The notes beneath the pieces are model-generated. The model was not told where the DNA came from. It ran no database searches and saw only the letters and a program-made list of their open reading frames with translations. From positions 25,928,677-25,992,676 of the forward strand of contig CAKMRJ010003334.1 of NCBI GenBank assembly GCA_928212115.1: DNA of 64,000 bases, written 5' to 3'. Of the stretch, positions 20,431 through 31,080 are shown one piece after another. This stretch comes from Lactuca virosa. Lineage: Eukaryota > Streptophyta > Magnoliopsida > Asterales > Asteraceae. The translations under genes and the position numbers were made by a program. Position 1 is the first letter of the stretch. Every line of letters begins with the position of its first letter.

Positions 20431-21010
20431 TCAGGTAAATAGGCAGTTTTGTAACCAATGCCCCTTCCTTTGGCAATATAAACATATGGACTCTATGGAA
20501 ATGGTACACGGGACTATCACAGATTTAGACTTTTTCTTTACCATTTGGTCAACCGAGTTGACTATGGCCGATCCCTTTCCATTGGGAAGAGAAAGCTTTT
20601 CTGGATTTTCAATGTTACCATTGTCAATGTCCATGGAAGTTTGGGAAGTTGATCTTCTAATCAAATTTGTTTTACCAGTGCTCCAAATCATTGTTGATTC
20701 AGCAGCACCTAGCAAATAGATAAGATCATTACGGGTCATGTCACAGTCTGTTTCATAGTAGTCCCAAGGAAACTCACTATGTGACTTAGAAAGTGATTGA
20801 ACATCCAACTTTCTTAAGACTTTGACACCCAACTCTCCCGGCTTGTCAATATGTGACTTCATCTCCAAGATGTGAGCACACATAGACCTTGCTTGCCAAT
20901 AGGGCTTGAGTGACCTTAAACTTGTGGGTTAAGGAGAATAATTAGAGGAGGTGGAGGAAGTGAAGTTCCAAGAGATTTGGGAAGATCATAGATGTTGTCT
21001 AAACCAGACA
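20431..21010 (-). pseudogene. Copia gag remnant, copy A
   Basis: A 150-residue open stretch (start near 20883) resembles plant Copia Gag and ends in a zinc knuckle CLYCQRKGHWLQNC, a CX2CX4HX4C motif. The upstream part (SSDIYDLPKSLGTS-like, about 20960-21010) is in another frame, so Gag is broken. The hybrid breakpoint falls in this gene near 20995. Confidence 0.75.
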
Positions 21011-21098
21011 TCAACAATGGGAGAAATTCACGTAAAGTTGATTTAAGTCCTTAATATAACACCCAATATGATATATTAAGGCTAGGACCCAACAAACT

Positions 21099-21143
21099 AT
21101 TTTATAACTTGGAAGAGGGATGTCGTAATCCAAGCTATAAAAT
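21099..21143. repeat. Hairpin with shared 15-nt loop, third stem type, copy A
   Basis: ATTTTATAACTTGGA and TCCAAGCTATAAAAT (14 of 15 paired) flank the loop AGAGGGATGTCGTAA. Equivalents: about 53275-53319 in C1 and 32563-32607 in C3. Confidence 0.8.
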
Positions 21144-21293
21144 ATTTGAAGGTAGGTGAATGACGATTCACCAATTTCCACCAAGATAAACGAAATGTAT
21201 TATTAGGTTTTAATTGGTTTTGAAACTCCTAGATTCAATTGAGATTCATTGAACTTTTCAATGGCATGTTTCAATCTCGAGTGTGCCCTTCAG

Positions 21294-21326
21294 GTTTTGT
21301 GACTGGGATGCCGAGGATCACAAAAC
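21294..21326. repeat. Hairpin with shared 15-nt loop, fourth stem type, copy A
   Basis: GTTTTGTGA and TCACAAAAC form a perfect 9 bp stem around CTGGGATGCCGAGGA. Equivalents: 53467-53499 in C1 (loop with one C to T change) and 32382-32414 in C3. Confidence 0.8.
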
Positions 21327-21380
21327 AAGGTGTGAAGTAACCATGCAAATATACTTGGTACCCTTAATATTTACCCCTCA

Positions 21381-21499
21381 ATCGATGTGCCGGTTAACCA
21401 CACACGCTCCAACGATACTATGATAAACATTAAGTTACCCTTTGCCTACCTTGTTAAGTCCAGGTTAGTGTGCCGGTTAACCACACACACTCCACTAAC
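21381..21499. repeat. Two GGTTAACC dyads in the Copia leader, copy A
   Basis: The first (21381-21416) has outer arms ATCG/CGAT, the second (21464-21499) GTTAGTG/CACTAAC. Both keep TGTGCCGGTTAACCACACAC in the centre. Confidence 0.7.
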
Positions 21500-21629
21500 A
21501 GCTTAAACAAAGTGCAAAGTGTAATTTCATGGATTAGCACCTTATTCACATTTTCCTAAGTAACTAAGATTGGGAATTTATAAGTGTTTAGTTACTTAGT
21601 ATTTATCATTATACTTATAATGAAGGGAG

Positions 21630-21790
21630 AATTATAGTCCTTGTCCTACCTGTTCGGCTAACGACCCTCCACCGGTCAAGGAAGCGGTGAGTGAGAGTGG
21701 ACACCCATTAAACTGCCATTTTATAGGCAGTAACCTTATACCCCCTTATAGACCGGCTTCGTGAATGAGGTCTACTAATGGTAAGACGAC
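21630..21790 (-). other. Strongly conserved Copia leader block, copy A
   Basis: This stretch (around CTAACGACCCTCCACC and ACTGCCATTTTATAGGCAGT) is far better conserved between the hybrid, C1 (53720-53885) and C3 (31917-32085) than its surroundings. It is non-coding in all three and contains an ACTGCC/GGCAGT stem. Position between PBS and gag suits a packaging or translation signal; that role is inference. Confidence 0.55.
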
Positions 21791-22654
21791 TTGCTCTTAT
21801 ACATATAATATATTAAACTTTTAATATTATAATAGTATAAGGGTGTATTTTAGACATTTAAAATACTTGGTGGTTTAATCTATTAATTAAACTAGACTTT
21901 TAATTTAATTAAACTCAAACCATATATTTATGGATTAATAATACTCTTTTAATTAAACGCTTTAATTAACTATTAATAAAGTCCATAAGAGTTATTTTGA
22001 ACTATTCAACAAAACATCATAATTCCAATTATTAAATTCAAACTTAAAACCATTTAATTAATTGTTTAAGTTATGAACCCAAGAGTTTTAGAATTCAATT
22101 CTTTTTTTCATAAAAAACTTTTCTCAAATTTCAAAACTTGAGGGAAAGTTTTGTAATTCTTGAAAACCTTTGGATTCCATAACTTATGGAATTAATGGTG
22201 TTTTATGATGAAACTTTCCATGTTCCATAACTTAAGAACAAGTTATGGAATTCTTTAAAACATTATCACCAAATTTTGTAACTCCATAAAAACTTTGAAT
22301 CAATTTTTTTTTTAAAAAAAAAAACTTTCATATCCATAACTTATGGAAGTTTCAAAAACCCTTAAGATCACAACTTTAAAAAAAAAATTGAGCTCTAAAA
22401 TTTTATGATAAAATATGTAACTCCTTAAAACATTTACATCAAACTTTTAAAACTAATAAAATAATCATATCATTTTATCTTTTACTAAATTTGACCTAAT
22501 TCAACTCATATAACAAACGATTCAAATTTTACAAATAATTCGTTTTTCACAAAACAAGTAATTATCTTAAAATTTGACAAACGTCATGTTTTTTTTCCTT
22601 TTTTTTCAACTTGAAAATAAAACATTTGCATCAATATAACAGAAAACAACCCAT
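21791..22654. mobile_element. AT-rich Copia leader, copy A
   Basis: Non-coding, very AT-rich, with repeated phrases such as CATAACTTATGGAA and AAGTTATGGA (both orientations). It leads to the PBS. No gene is visible. Confidence 0.6.
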
Positions 22655-22667
22655 GGCTCTGATACCA
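22655..22667 (-). other. Primer-binding site of the hybrid Copia
   Basis: The minus strand reads TGGTATCAGAGCC next to the LTR end, complementary to initiator tRNA-Met. Confidence 0.9.
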
Positions 22668-22668
22668 C

Positions 22669-23420
22669 TGTTGGGTTTAGAGCATTCTAACACTCCTATG
22701 GTGTACATGCAACCCTATAAACCTTGTATCTATGTTTTCTTTATTATACATGCAAATATTAACTATTCCAAGGTTTCATCCTAACTAGCATATTATGAAG
22801 CACCTATACTACAAAGTTCTAGTTAGATGACATACCTTTTGATGTAGCTTGATGTCTTCAAGCTTTAAGAGCTTAGCCCCAATAGTGTGGAAGCCTCAAA
22901 TGGAATCACAAATCACCAAAACACCTTGGAAGAACTTGAGAGAATATGTATGCACACTAAAATCGGCCCACTCTTATTTTCACACACTTGTGCCAATTTT
23001 GTGAGCCAAGGACCCCTTTATATATTATGGAGGATTAGGGTTACATCCATGTAAACCCTAATACCCATGACCTTTCATTTACATAGGATCCATGGGTTAA
23101 AAGCTCCATGGACCATCCATGAAAGCTTAGCCCAACCTAAATGAACTTGGCCCATTCCATATATATAAGAGTCCATATTTAATTAGTTCTTTTTGATCAC
23201 TTAATTAATTCTAAATTAATTCTTGATCAATACTATTTAAATAATACGATTCCATATTAATATATTAGAACTTATAATATATTAACATAAATCATAAATA
23301 TACTATTCTCAAAAGACTATCCATATAAATTGTGCCGGTGAAGTGCAACCCAAATGGACCATGCCGGGTCGGGTCAAGTACATACCAAATATAGTTATGG
23401 ACTTAGACATTAATCCAACA
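22669..23420 (-). mobile_element. 5' LTR of the hybrid Copia (C2-derived)
   Basis: A 752 bp LTR with TGTTGGG...CCAACA ends. Its first 200 bp resemble the nested solo LTR more than the 3' LTR of its own element, which fits a C2 origin. It is inserted in the T3 gag; the right flank is ATAGC. Confidence 0.9.
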
Positions 23421-23890
23421 ATAGCCTCAATGGCTGGGGCTCCCAACGTGTCACTGACCGCCTCCCACCAGTCTCTAGCTCTATCTCTCAAACAACCAAC
23501 AACATACCTGACCTTCGACCCCTCAGGGCAGAAGCTCGTCAAATGTGTAGACTTAATATCTGCAATCCATCTCCTGGCCACAATGGGTTCCTTCACCCTG
23601 TGAAAGTCTGGCGCACCACATCCCCTGAAATTATTGAAGGAGAGCATGCGAGTCCCTGACTGTCCCAGTGCCATGTCGCTCCTGAATTCCCTAAGGCGAT
23701 CCTCCATCAGATCAATGATACCTTCCTTGATCGACCCGAAAATCACCGGGGTCGCCTCAAGGATGCCTCTCGTAATCTTGGATGCAATGAAAGCTCGCAA
23801 TCCATCATCAAATCGCTCGGAACCCGACCCGAACGTGAACCTAAACATGACCCAGACCCTGAACCTCCTGCTCCGTGACGTGTCACCACC
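23421..23890 (-). pseudogene. T3 gag N-terminal fragment
   Basis: The frame encodes RGILEATPVIFGSIKEGIID and RDRARDWWEAVSDTLGAPAI, the capsid region of the same Gag family as T2 and T4. It is cut at 23421 by the Copia insertion, so zinc knuckles and pol are absent here. The usual start position reads GTG as in T2. The remainder should lie beyond the left window edge in the ancestral arrangement. Confidence 0.8.
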
Positions 23891-24832
23891 TTTCTGAAAT
23901 ACATAATCGTAAGGGCCATACATAACCTCGAGAGGTATCACACACACTACAAGCTCCCTGGTTCTGTCACAGCCCTCCTTGACTCGAGTACGGATCCTCT
24001 GCTTTCAATAGTACGGGCCCATACTACCTTCCACATCTATCCGTACTTTCCTCAAGGATTGCCTTGACTTCACCAAGTCCCCTCCTACTACTATTTCTCT
24101 CCATGCTAATCTCATCCTTGACTTACCCTAGGGTAATCTCCGACCCACCCTCCGCCTTCAGCTGCATAAGAAATCCCTACTACCTTTACCTAACTAGCTC
24201 GCGAATTTCATTACATATTACTAAGACTAGATAATTCTTCGAATGAGAGGTCTCTCCCTACAACGGTTAGACTCAAACGAGAGTTGCAAAATAGGGCTAA
24301 ACCTAACCTTCTGAAATTATTTAGTCCTCGTAATATGTAACTTAACATATTCGTTTACTAGTTAGCTAAAGATAACTAGAACTCCTAAAAGCACAAAGCA
24401 AGCAGCATTCGAGCATTGAGTAACCAAAACCAAGCATATCCTAATCAGGCCATCATATCACTGACTAATCAGTACTAGCATGTAATTCAATAAACACATA
24501 TAGCAGGCACATAAGGCATCTTCCTAGATCCTTTAGCCCTAATCTAGCATGCAGTTCTCATACACATACAACAGGCATAAAAGGCATCCTTCCTAGATCC
24601 TTAGCCTTAATCTAGCATGCAATTATCATAATCATATCATAACATAACAAACATGTATGGGTATCTTGGGGAAAACTTACTTGAGCTCGGCCGATTGCAC
24701 GCATCACACACCTTGTTCTTTCTCAAAACCTTTTAATTTTAATTCTTAGAAAATTTATTTTTGTAAAAACTTTTCAAATCCTCGATTTGAGTCCAGACAC
24801 CCCCGAAGGTGTGTCCGAATCCCTCAAACCAA
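23891..24832 (-). other. T3 leader
   Basis: Non-coding leader with TTTCAG just before the gag start, the shared AGTACGGGCCCATACTACC block near 24012-24030, and two copies of a GGCATC.TTCCTAGATCCTT phrase (about 24515-24600). It ends in the GTGTGTCCGAATCCCTCAAA block next to the PBS. Confidence 0.7.
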
Positions 24833-24846
24833 GGCTCTGATACCAA
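24833..24846 (-). other. T3 primer-binding site
   Basis: The minus strand reads TTGGTATCAGAGCC, matching initiator tRNA-Met, two bases from the LTR. Confidence 0.9.
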
Positions 24847-25087
24847 CTTGTAGCATCCCAAAATCCAAGACCAAAAATTTCATTTTTAATTTAATAATTC
24901 ATAAAATAGATTATTGAAAGCATCATCGAGTTATCTTATTTCATAAAAACCCATAAGTCACATGTCTCAAAAACATGTCATAAGATAACAATGTCAGAGT
25001 ACAAATCCCAAGAACATCATAGTGCGGAAAATCATGGTGCGATGTGCTGCAGTCATGTCGGCTCCTTTCCCTTCGAAGAAGTAGTAC

Positions 25088-25607
25088 CTGAAACCAAAAC
25101 TGTAAACCGTAACCAAAAATCTAAGTGACTTCCCCCATCATACCACATACCATACAATAACATACTATCAGGCATATCTGGTTGCCCGACCTACCCCTTA
25201 GGTCTCTTTCAATCGGTAACTACATAACATATCTGGGTGTTGGCCTACCCCTTCAGTCTCTTTCAACCGGATACCGTCTAGCATATATGGGTGCTGGCCT
25301 ACCCCTTCGGTCTCTTTCAACTGGATACGGGGACTATTTCACCCCCTACCACTACCACATAATACCCTAGCGTATACACATATATCAAATACTGTCTAGC
25401 ATATCTGGGTGCTGGCCTACCCCTTCGGTCTCTTTCAACCGGTAACCGGGGACTATTTCACCCCTACCACTACCACATAATAACATAGCATACTAGCACA
25501 TAAAGCATAGCAGATAGTGGCATACCAGACAATCATCTCAACTCTAATCACCTACTAGTGAGCCGACATTGGTGCCTTAGACCCACTTCTACTAGAAGGT
25601 AACTCAC
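25088..25607 (-). other. Predicted LTR intron of T3
   Basis: Sense-strand donor GCGAG|GTGAGTTACC at 25607 and acceptor TTGGTTTCAG|GTAC at 25088 bound 520 bp that contain the repeat array. Both sites align with those of T2, T4 and P1. Confidence 0.5.
25160..25460 (-). repeat. Tandem repeat array in the T3 LTR
   Basis: Four to five units of about 60-70 bp repeat GCATATCTGGGTGCTGGCC, CTACCCCTTCGGTCTC and TTTCAACCGG. A longer unit with GGGGACTATTTCACCCC occurs twice. Position between conserved LTR blocks equals the arrays of T1, T2 and T4. Confidence 0.75.
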
Positions 25608-25880
25608 CTCGCAAAGCTAAGTGTCGAATCTCACGGTAAGGAATCCCCAACGGCTGCTCCAACGACTCCCCGACTATCATTATCATAACAACACTTAGTC
25701 AAAATCCATAATCATTCTTAGGGTAAAATGACCATTTTACCCCATCGTCTAATTTGGACCATATCCAAGGCCCAATTCCATCTAATCTTTCCAAGACCAC
25801 AAGGATGAGGAAATAGAGGAAGTCTAGGGTTTCTGAGGTTGAGAGGCTGGTAAGGAGGCTAGGGTTTGATTCATAATGTT

Positions 25881-26680
25881 TGTTGGATTAGTGTCTAAGT
25901 CCATAACTATTTTGGTATGTACTTGACCCGATTATGAGCATGGTCCTTTTGGGTTGCCTTCACCATAGCAATATGTATGATGAATTAAGGAGATAAAGGT
26001 TTAATTATGATTTGTTAATATATTATGAGGATAATATATTAAAGGAGAAATCATATTGTTTAATTAACATTAGTCAAGAATTAATTAAGAATTAATTTTG
26101 TGGCTAAAAGAGATTAATTAAACTTAGGGGACTGGAATTGTAATTATAGGATAATTACAATTGGGTTATGAATCACCTTGGAATATAGGTTGGACGAATT
26201 CTATGAGGAAGCCCATTAGAAATCATCCAAGGCATGTTCCAGAAGGGGTCCATGGGCTGCTTAGGGCTTAAGCAGTGAAATTAGGGTTTCCATGTTAGAT
26301 AACCCTAATTGCCTACCTATTTAAGGAGCCCCTAAGCCCCAAAAACGTGGGGAATGATTCCCTTAGGGTTTCTGGACGATTTTGGGCAGCCACTTCCCTT
26401 CTCCTCTTCATCCAATTGCTTAGTGGTGTTTGTGACTCCAATAGAGGTGCAACACTTGAGGCACTAAGCTTTCTGAAGCCAAGGAATTGATTGTTACTGC
26501 TACATAACAATCAAGGTAAGATCCAAACCCTAGTTTACATGTTTATTTGATTAATTGTATGCTAGATCTAGGGTTTATAAGTCTTGGAGGTTTATTGCAT
26601 GTTCAAAGTAGAAAAACTAGATCCAAGCAATTAGGGTTGCATGAACACCATAGGAATGTTGTTATGCTCAAAACCCATCA
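25881..26680 (+). mobile_element. Solo Copia LTR inside the T3 LTR, copy B
   Basis: This is the same insertion as 57-855, at the identical position beside the T3 TATA box, so it predates the tandem duplication. It is 800 bp with TGTTGG...CATCA ends. Confidence 0.85.
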
Positions 26681-26825
26681 GTATTTATATGGCTTAAACC
26701 CTAACAATTAGGGTTTGGAGTCTGGTTGCATACGTTGCGCGTACGCACCTCCGCCTCCCGCATCCAATGTTGCTCTACGCCCCGCATACGCCAGACTCAC
26801 GCCCAACATACGTCTTCGGCTAGCT
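26681..26825 (-). promoter_or_regulatory. T3 promoter and upstream palindromes, copy B
   Basis: TATA (26681-26693), telo-box dyad (26696-26716) and GTACGC-type palindromes (26725-26825) repeat the arrangement at 856-1000. Confidence 0.6.
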
Positions 26826-26942
26826 CATTCTTATCGGCCCACTTGCTAAAGCCCACTCAATAATCCATTACTTATTCCATAGTCCAAAAAAATAATTACA
26901 AATATTTGAAATTAATTATTACCTCAAGTGACGGATGTTACA

Positions 26943-28464
26943 GGTACCCACAACGTACTCGTGTAATGTGGGATCGCGGATGTACTGCTAGTACTCTGGG
27001 CGGACGTATAGTACACCGAGCGTACTAGCCCAGTCACTAAACCCTAATTTTAAGGGTTGCTCCCTATTTAAGCAACCTTATACCTCCTTTGGACTATCCT
27101 TATCAGCCACCATTCCCTCCTCAAACCCTAATCTTGAGTCTAAGCTTGTTAGTGAGAGTTTGGGAGCTTATTAAGTGATTTTGGTGCATGTTGTTGAAGA
27201 AGGAGGATAGAGAAGAAGGAGTTGTGGCTTGCAAGCTTGAAGATGTAGAAACCACTCCTCATTGTGCATCTTTTTCATGTATAAAGTTTATACCTTGATG
27301 AGTTTTCTATTTGATCTCCATGGATGAGTTTTATGACCTCTTTGTCCCCAAGTTTGGATATTTATGAGTTTGGAGCACTCCAGAAAATATTAGCTGTCCT
27401 TTCATGCATTTTAGGACTTGTAGATTCATAAAAATGGTTGTTTGATCATTTCCTATGGACCATGCACGAGTAAAGTGACTTAGAATGTGATGGAAGTTAG
27501 AGTTTGTTGCATTGGGTCCTTTCTAGCCATGCATAGGCTTAAAGTCGACGACTTTATGGATTAAGACACCCTAGGATGGTCGGATCTAAAGTTGGGTTAG
27601 ATGTCTTAACAGATTTAGACTCAAAAGTTGGTGAAGTTGAATCATACGGAGTACACTGTGCGTACTCCTGGCTACGCCCCACATAGCCGGTTCCGTCCCT
27701 GATTGGTCGTTGTTCGAGTAGTACGCCCGCATAAGAATGAGTATGCCCAACATATGCGCTGGGCAGTTGACTTTTGACTTTTGGTCAAGATTTTGGGTTT
27801 TGGACCATGGGAGGGGCAAACTGGTCTTTCTACCCTTAAAGGACTTAGTTGTGGGATTTGGACTCGTGAGTTGAGTTATGGACCTTAATTATTAATTAGG
27901 GTTAATTATTTCTTTAATTAGGCGGAGTCTAGTTCTGGCAGTTCGAGTGTGAGATTTACTTGTCGTCAGTATCAGGTGAGTCTCCTCACTTATTCTTACA
28001 TGTGTGGTAGAATAGCTGTATTTTTGTGATGACCAGCTAGGTCTACTTTTATTTTTGTATTATGTTGTTATGTGTGACTGAGACCACAGATAGTCTCTAG
28101 GGTTGCTGATAACCCATAAGGCATGTTGTTGCCCACTAGGATTACTCATAGTCCCTAGGGTTGCTGATAACTCATAATTGTTTATTTATGTTGTGTTGTA
28201 TGTGGTATCTTAGGGAACTCTCTTAGCTTCGTGCTTACAGTTGTTTATTTATGTGTTTCAAGTATTTTTGAGGACCGCGGGAAGGCGAAGGTCTGATTGT
28301 ACACACTCGTTGGGGGATTTGTTACTGGGACAGTTTGAGATACTCTGATATTTTGTGATGATGTTTGTTTTAGACACTTATGTTTTTGGATGAATTGGTT
28401 TGTGAAACTTTATTTTGGGAAATTAAAAATGAAAAAAATTTGGTTTAAAATTTGAGGTGTTACA
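26943..28464 (+). mobile_element. P1 plus-strand Ty3 LTR, copy B
   Basis: Counterpart of 1118-2640 with promoter at 27039-27073 and the predicted LTR intron at 27976-28272, whose acceptor now reads TTTTTGAG instead of TTTTTCAG. Confidence 0.75.
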
Positions 28465-29214
28465 TGTGACATCCTCTAATTTTTAGAACCAATTAAAAGT
28501 TTTTCTTTACGTTTTTGAAGTCATTTTATCATTGTTGCAGAAGATCCCAGTATAATTAAACATTTTGAGATCAAATGATCGTCTCAATTTATTAAAACTC
28601 TAAGAATGTCATAATCAATACAGATACATAAGTTATAGCGTAAAGACCTAAGGGTTCTAAACACCATGGCATACTTTCCCTTAATGATTCAACATCCTAA
28701 TCAAGTTCCCGTGACGTAAGTCTTGATACCTGTGATGCATACAAATTGAGTGTGTCATGTTGGGAAACCTGGTGAGATGCATAGGAATTTCAATCCCATA
28801 ATACTCTTATGATAATATTCCTTAATAATTAGACCTGTAAAGCCAACTGTTACTAAATAATATAGATATAACTTAACTTAAATATCTATAATTCCCTTTA
28901 TCCCAAAGTACCCTTCCCAAGCGATCATCATAGATCCTGTTCCACGATTATTAGGAGATAAATCATTTTAAATGGGAGGACTTGACTACACTGCTAAGGG
29001 ATTCCTTGGTTGGTGATAGTCATATGGGCATCCAATCTATCAGAGTATTTGATGAATTTTATTATATCGGTATAAGCACATATGTTGCACATAAATCACA
29101 TAAATCACATAATGCTCAAATAATTCTTCTTCATTACTTCAAAATAGGTTACAATCGTTGACCCTAACTATTACATCATTATAATAATGCTTAGCCAGAA
29201 ACGCGGGCGTTACA
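28465..29214 (-). mobile_element. S2 LTR with a 383 bp deletion, copy B
   Basis: Counterpart of 2641-3773. The bases equivalent to about 3237-3619 are missing; the junction lies in a shared run of T with a few bases of microhomology. A short ATAAATCAC unit is doubled after the junction. Confidence 0.75.
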
Positions 29215-30312
29215 GAAACCTTGTGTTCGTTAGCGATAGAAACCGGCAACGGACACTCCATCTCTCCAAGGGTCATATCGAAACCCCTACTAAAAGATCG
29301 AGATACAAAGGACAGACTCGCACCCGAGTCGAATAACACAAGAGCAGACAAAGAATTCACTAAGAAGGTACCTAGAAGAAGCATAAACATAAGCATACCA
29401 TAAAATAAATGACATAATAATAATTGGAAACATACCAGTAACAACGTCCGACACCGCCCTGGTCTCCTCCACTGTGAGCTGAAAAGCATGACCTCGAGCC
29501 CTCGGGGGCTCCGCCTTACCTTGGCACCCATCTGTGATCCTCAATGTAGTTGGTTCCGGAGCCTGCGCCGGTCCCGTAGTGAGTAAGGGACAGTTGGCCA
29601 TAATATGGCCAACCTGCTCACAGTGATAACAAATCCTCATGCTCGGTACTGGGACTTGATGGCGATAGTCCTTGGCATAATGCCCCTCCTTGCCACATTT
29701 GTGGCATCCAAAAGATGACCGAAAAGCACCATCATGAACCATGCCGCACTTGCCATAAGTGCGGATCCTTTGACCCCCAGATCTCAAATCAGCAGCCTTG
29801 AACCGCTTCGCCACAGTCTGTGTCTGCACCGGAGCTTGACTCTGCTCCCTCTCCTGGAGCTCCATCTCAATCTCCTGCCTCCTAGCGGCCTCTTGTAGCT
29901 ACACAAGTGTACCATAACACTGACTGGACACGAACTGACGGATGTCCATCTTGAGCATGCTCAAGTATTGGGTCATCTGAGCTTGCTCAGAAGCAGCAAA
30001 CTCGGGACAAAATAGAGCCCTCTCAGTAAACATCTTGGTGATCTCAGTCACCAACTCAGTCCCCTACCTCAAATCCAAATACTCATGAGCTAACCTCTCC
30101 CTCTCCACCAATGAAACATACCTCATGCGAAACATCTCAAAGAACTGCTCTCATGTCACAACAACCCTCTACTCAGGAGTGTACGAGCCATTCACCAATC
30201 TCCACCGATCCTTCGCCCCTGACCGTAGAAGGTTTAGGGTGCACTTAACCTTCTGGTCAGCGGGGCAGGAGCATGTAAAGAAACACCCCTCAACATCGTA
30301 CAACCACATCAT
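29215..30312 (-). pseudogene. T1 protease and gag C-terminal part, copy B
   Basis: Counterpart of 3774-4875: protease motif FDSGASLSFVS, intron-like segment 29372-29435, zinc knuckle region and the same TAG stop in the linker. Copia C3 splits the gag at 30313; the N-terminal part resumes at 37787. Confidence 0.85.
29372..29435 (-). other. Predicted 64-nt intron between T1 gag and protease, copy B
   Basis: Sequence and ends are as in copy A (GTATGTTTCC...TTCTTCTAG). Confidence 0.6.
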
Positions 30313-31065
30313 TGTTGGATTAATGTCTAAGTCCATAACTATAATTGGTAAGACTTGACCCGACCCGGCATGGTCCATTTGGGTTGCATGGCATCATGCA
30401 TTTGGATAGACTATAATGAGAGAAATAACACTTAAGGTTGGTTAATATATTATAAGTTCTAATATATTAATAAGGTTATTTAATTAGTATTGATCAAGAA
30501 TTAATTTGGAATTAATTAAGTGATCAAAAGGAGACTAATTAAATATATGGGTTGATTGTGTAAATCATTCATTCTTATATATGTAGGCTTGTGATCCAAG
30601 ATTCCTTATGTTGGACTAAGTCCATGGGGTGACCCATGGATACTCCATGGAGGTTAAAATCCATGGAGCATAAGGAATGGGTAAAGTTATGAGTTACATG
30701 GTGTAACCCTAATAGCCACCATATAAAAGAATCCCATGGCTCAAGAAATCGTGAACTAATGTGTGAGTGTGAGGGCTAGACGATTTCAAGGAGTGGTCAA
30801 GTTTCTCTCAAGTTATTCCAAGTGTATTTGGTGTTGTGTGAACCATTTGAGGTGTCACACTTGGGGCACTAGGCACTCAAGCTTCATGAAGACATTCTAC
30901 ATCAAAGAGGTATGTATTATATCTTGTTATATTTATTATTTTGTATGCTAGATTAGGATAATACCTTGGATGTTCATAATTGTATGTATAATAGAGAAAA
31001 CATAGATCCAAGGTATTTAGGGTTGCATGTACACTTAGGAGTGTTAGAATGCTCATAACCCAACA
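30313..31065 (+). mobile_element. C3 5' LTR
   Basis: 753 bp, TG...CA. A TATA-like CCATATAAAAGAATC occurs near 30719-30733, about 345 bp before the LTR end. Confidence 0.95.
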
Positions 31066-31066
31066 G

Positions 31067-31080
31067 TGGTATCAGAGCCA
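31067..31080 (+). other. C3 primer-binding site
   Basis: TGGTATCAGAGCCA follows the LTR after one base, complementary to initiator tRNA-Met. Confidence 0.9.

Larger units (their letters stand above)
1..20995. repeat. Copy A of a ~32 kb tandem duplication
   Basis: This stretch matches 25825 to about 53175 in the same orientation and order, with roughly one difference per 100-300 bases by eye (not computed). The offset is +25824 at the left and +32180 at the right; the change comes from one large insertion and several deletions. The match ends abruptly near 20995, inside a Copia element. The left end of the unit lies outside the window, because the sequence equivalent to 23421-25824 is missing before position 1. 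Confidence 0.95.
14809..23420 (-). mobile_element. Hybrid Copia element C1/C2 at the duplication junction
   Basis: A minus-strand Copia-type element has a 3' LTR at 14809-16376 (with a nested solo LTR), PPT at 16377-16389, a decayed internal region, PBS at 22655-22667 and a 5' LTR at 22669-23420. Up to about 20995 it is nearly identical to C1 in copy B; beyond that it is a diverged relative. Its flanks are CTCCA and ATAGC, which do not match, whereas C1 has matching flanks. This is the signature of recombination between two elements. Confidence 0.9.
24849..26942 (-). mobile_element. T3 5' LTR, copy B, with nested solo Copia LTR
   Basis: The LTR runs from TGTAGCATCCC (24849) to GATGTTACA (26942) in plus coordinates; without the solo LTR it is about 1.29 kb. 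It has the acceptor (25088), repeat array (25160-25460), donor (25607), promoter (26681-26716) and one palindrome cluster (26725-26825). Relative to T4 it lacks roughly 700 bp between donor and TATA, including the downstream palindrome cluster. Confidence 0.9.

Noticed and set aside
20431..20883. Host CCHC zinc-finger gene
   Set aside because: The reading resembles Copia Gag, sits between PBS and pol remnants of a Copia element, and is frameshifted upstream.
22655..22667. tRNA-like sequence GGCTCTGATACCA
   Set aside because: Only the 3' end of a tRNA-Met complement is present; it is a primer-binding site and not a tRNA gene. The same holds at 5985, 24833, 31067, 38898, 54777 and 63491.
30763..30951. 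62-codon ORF repeated at 37479-37667
   Set aside because: It lies within the two C3 LTRs, so its conservation only reflects LTR identity.
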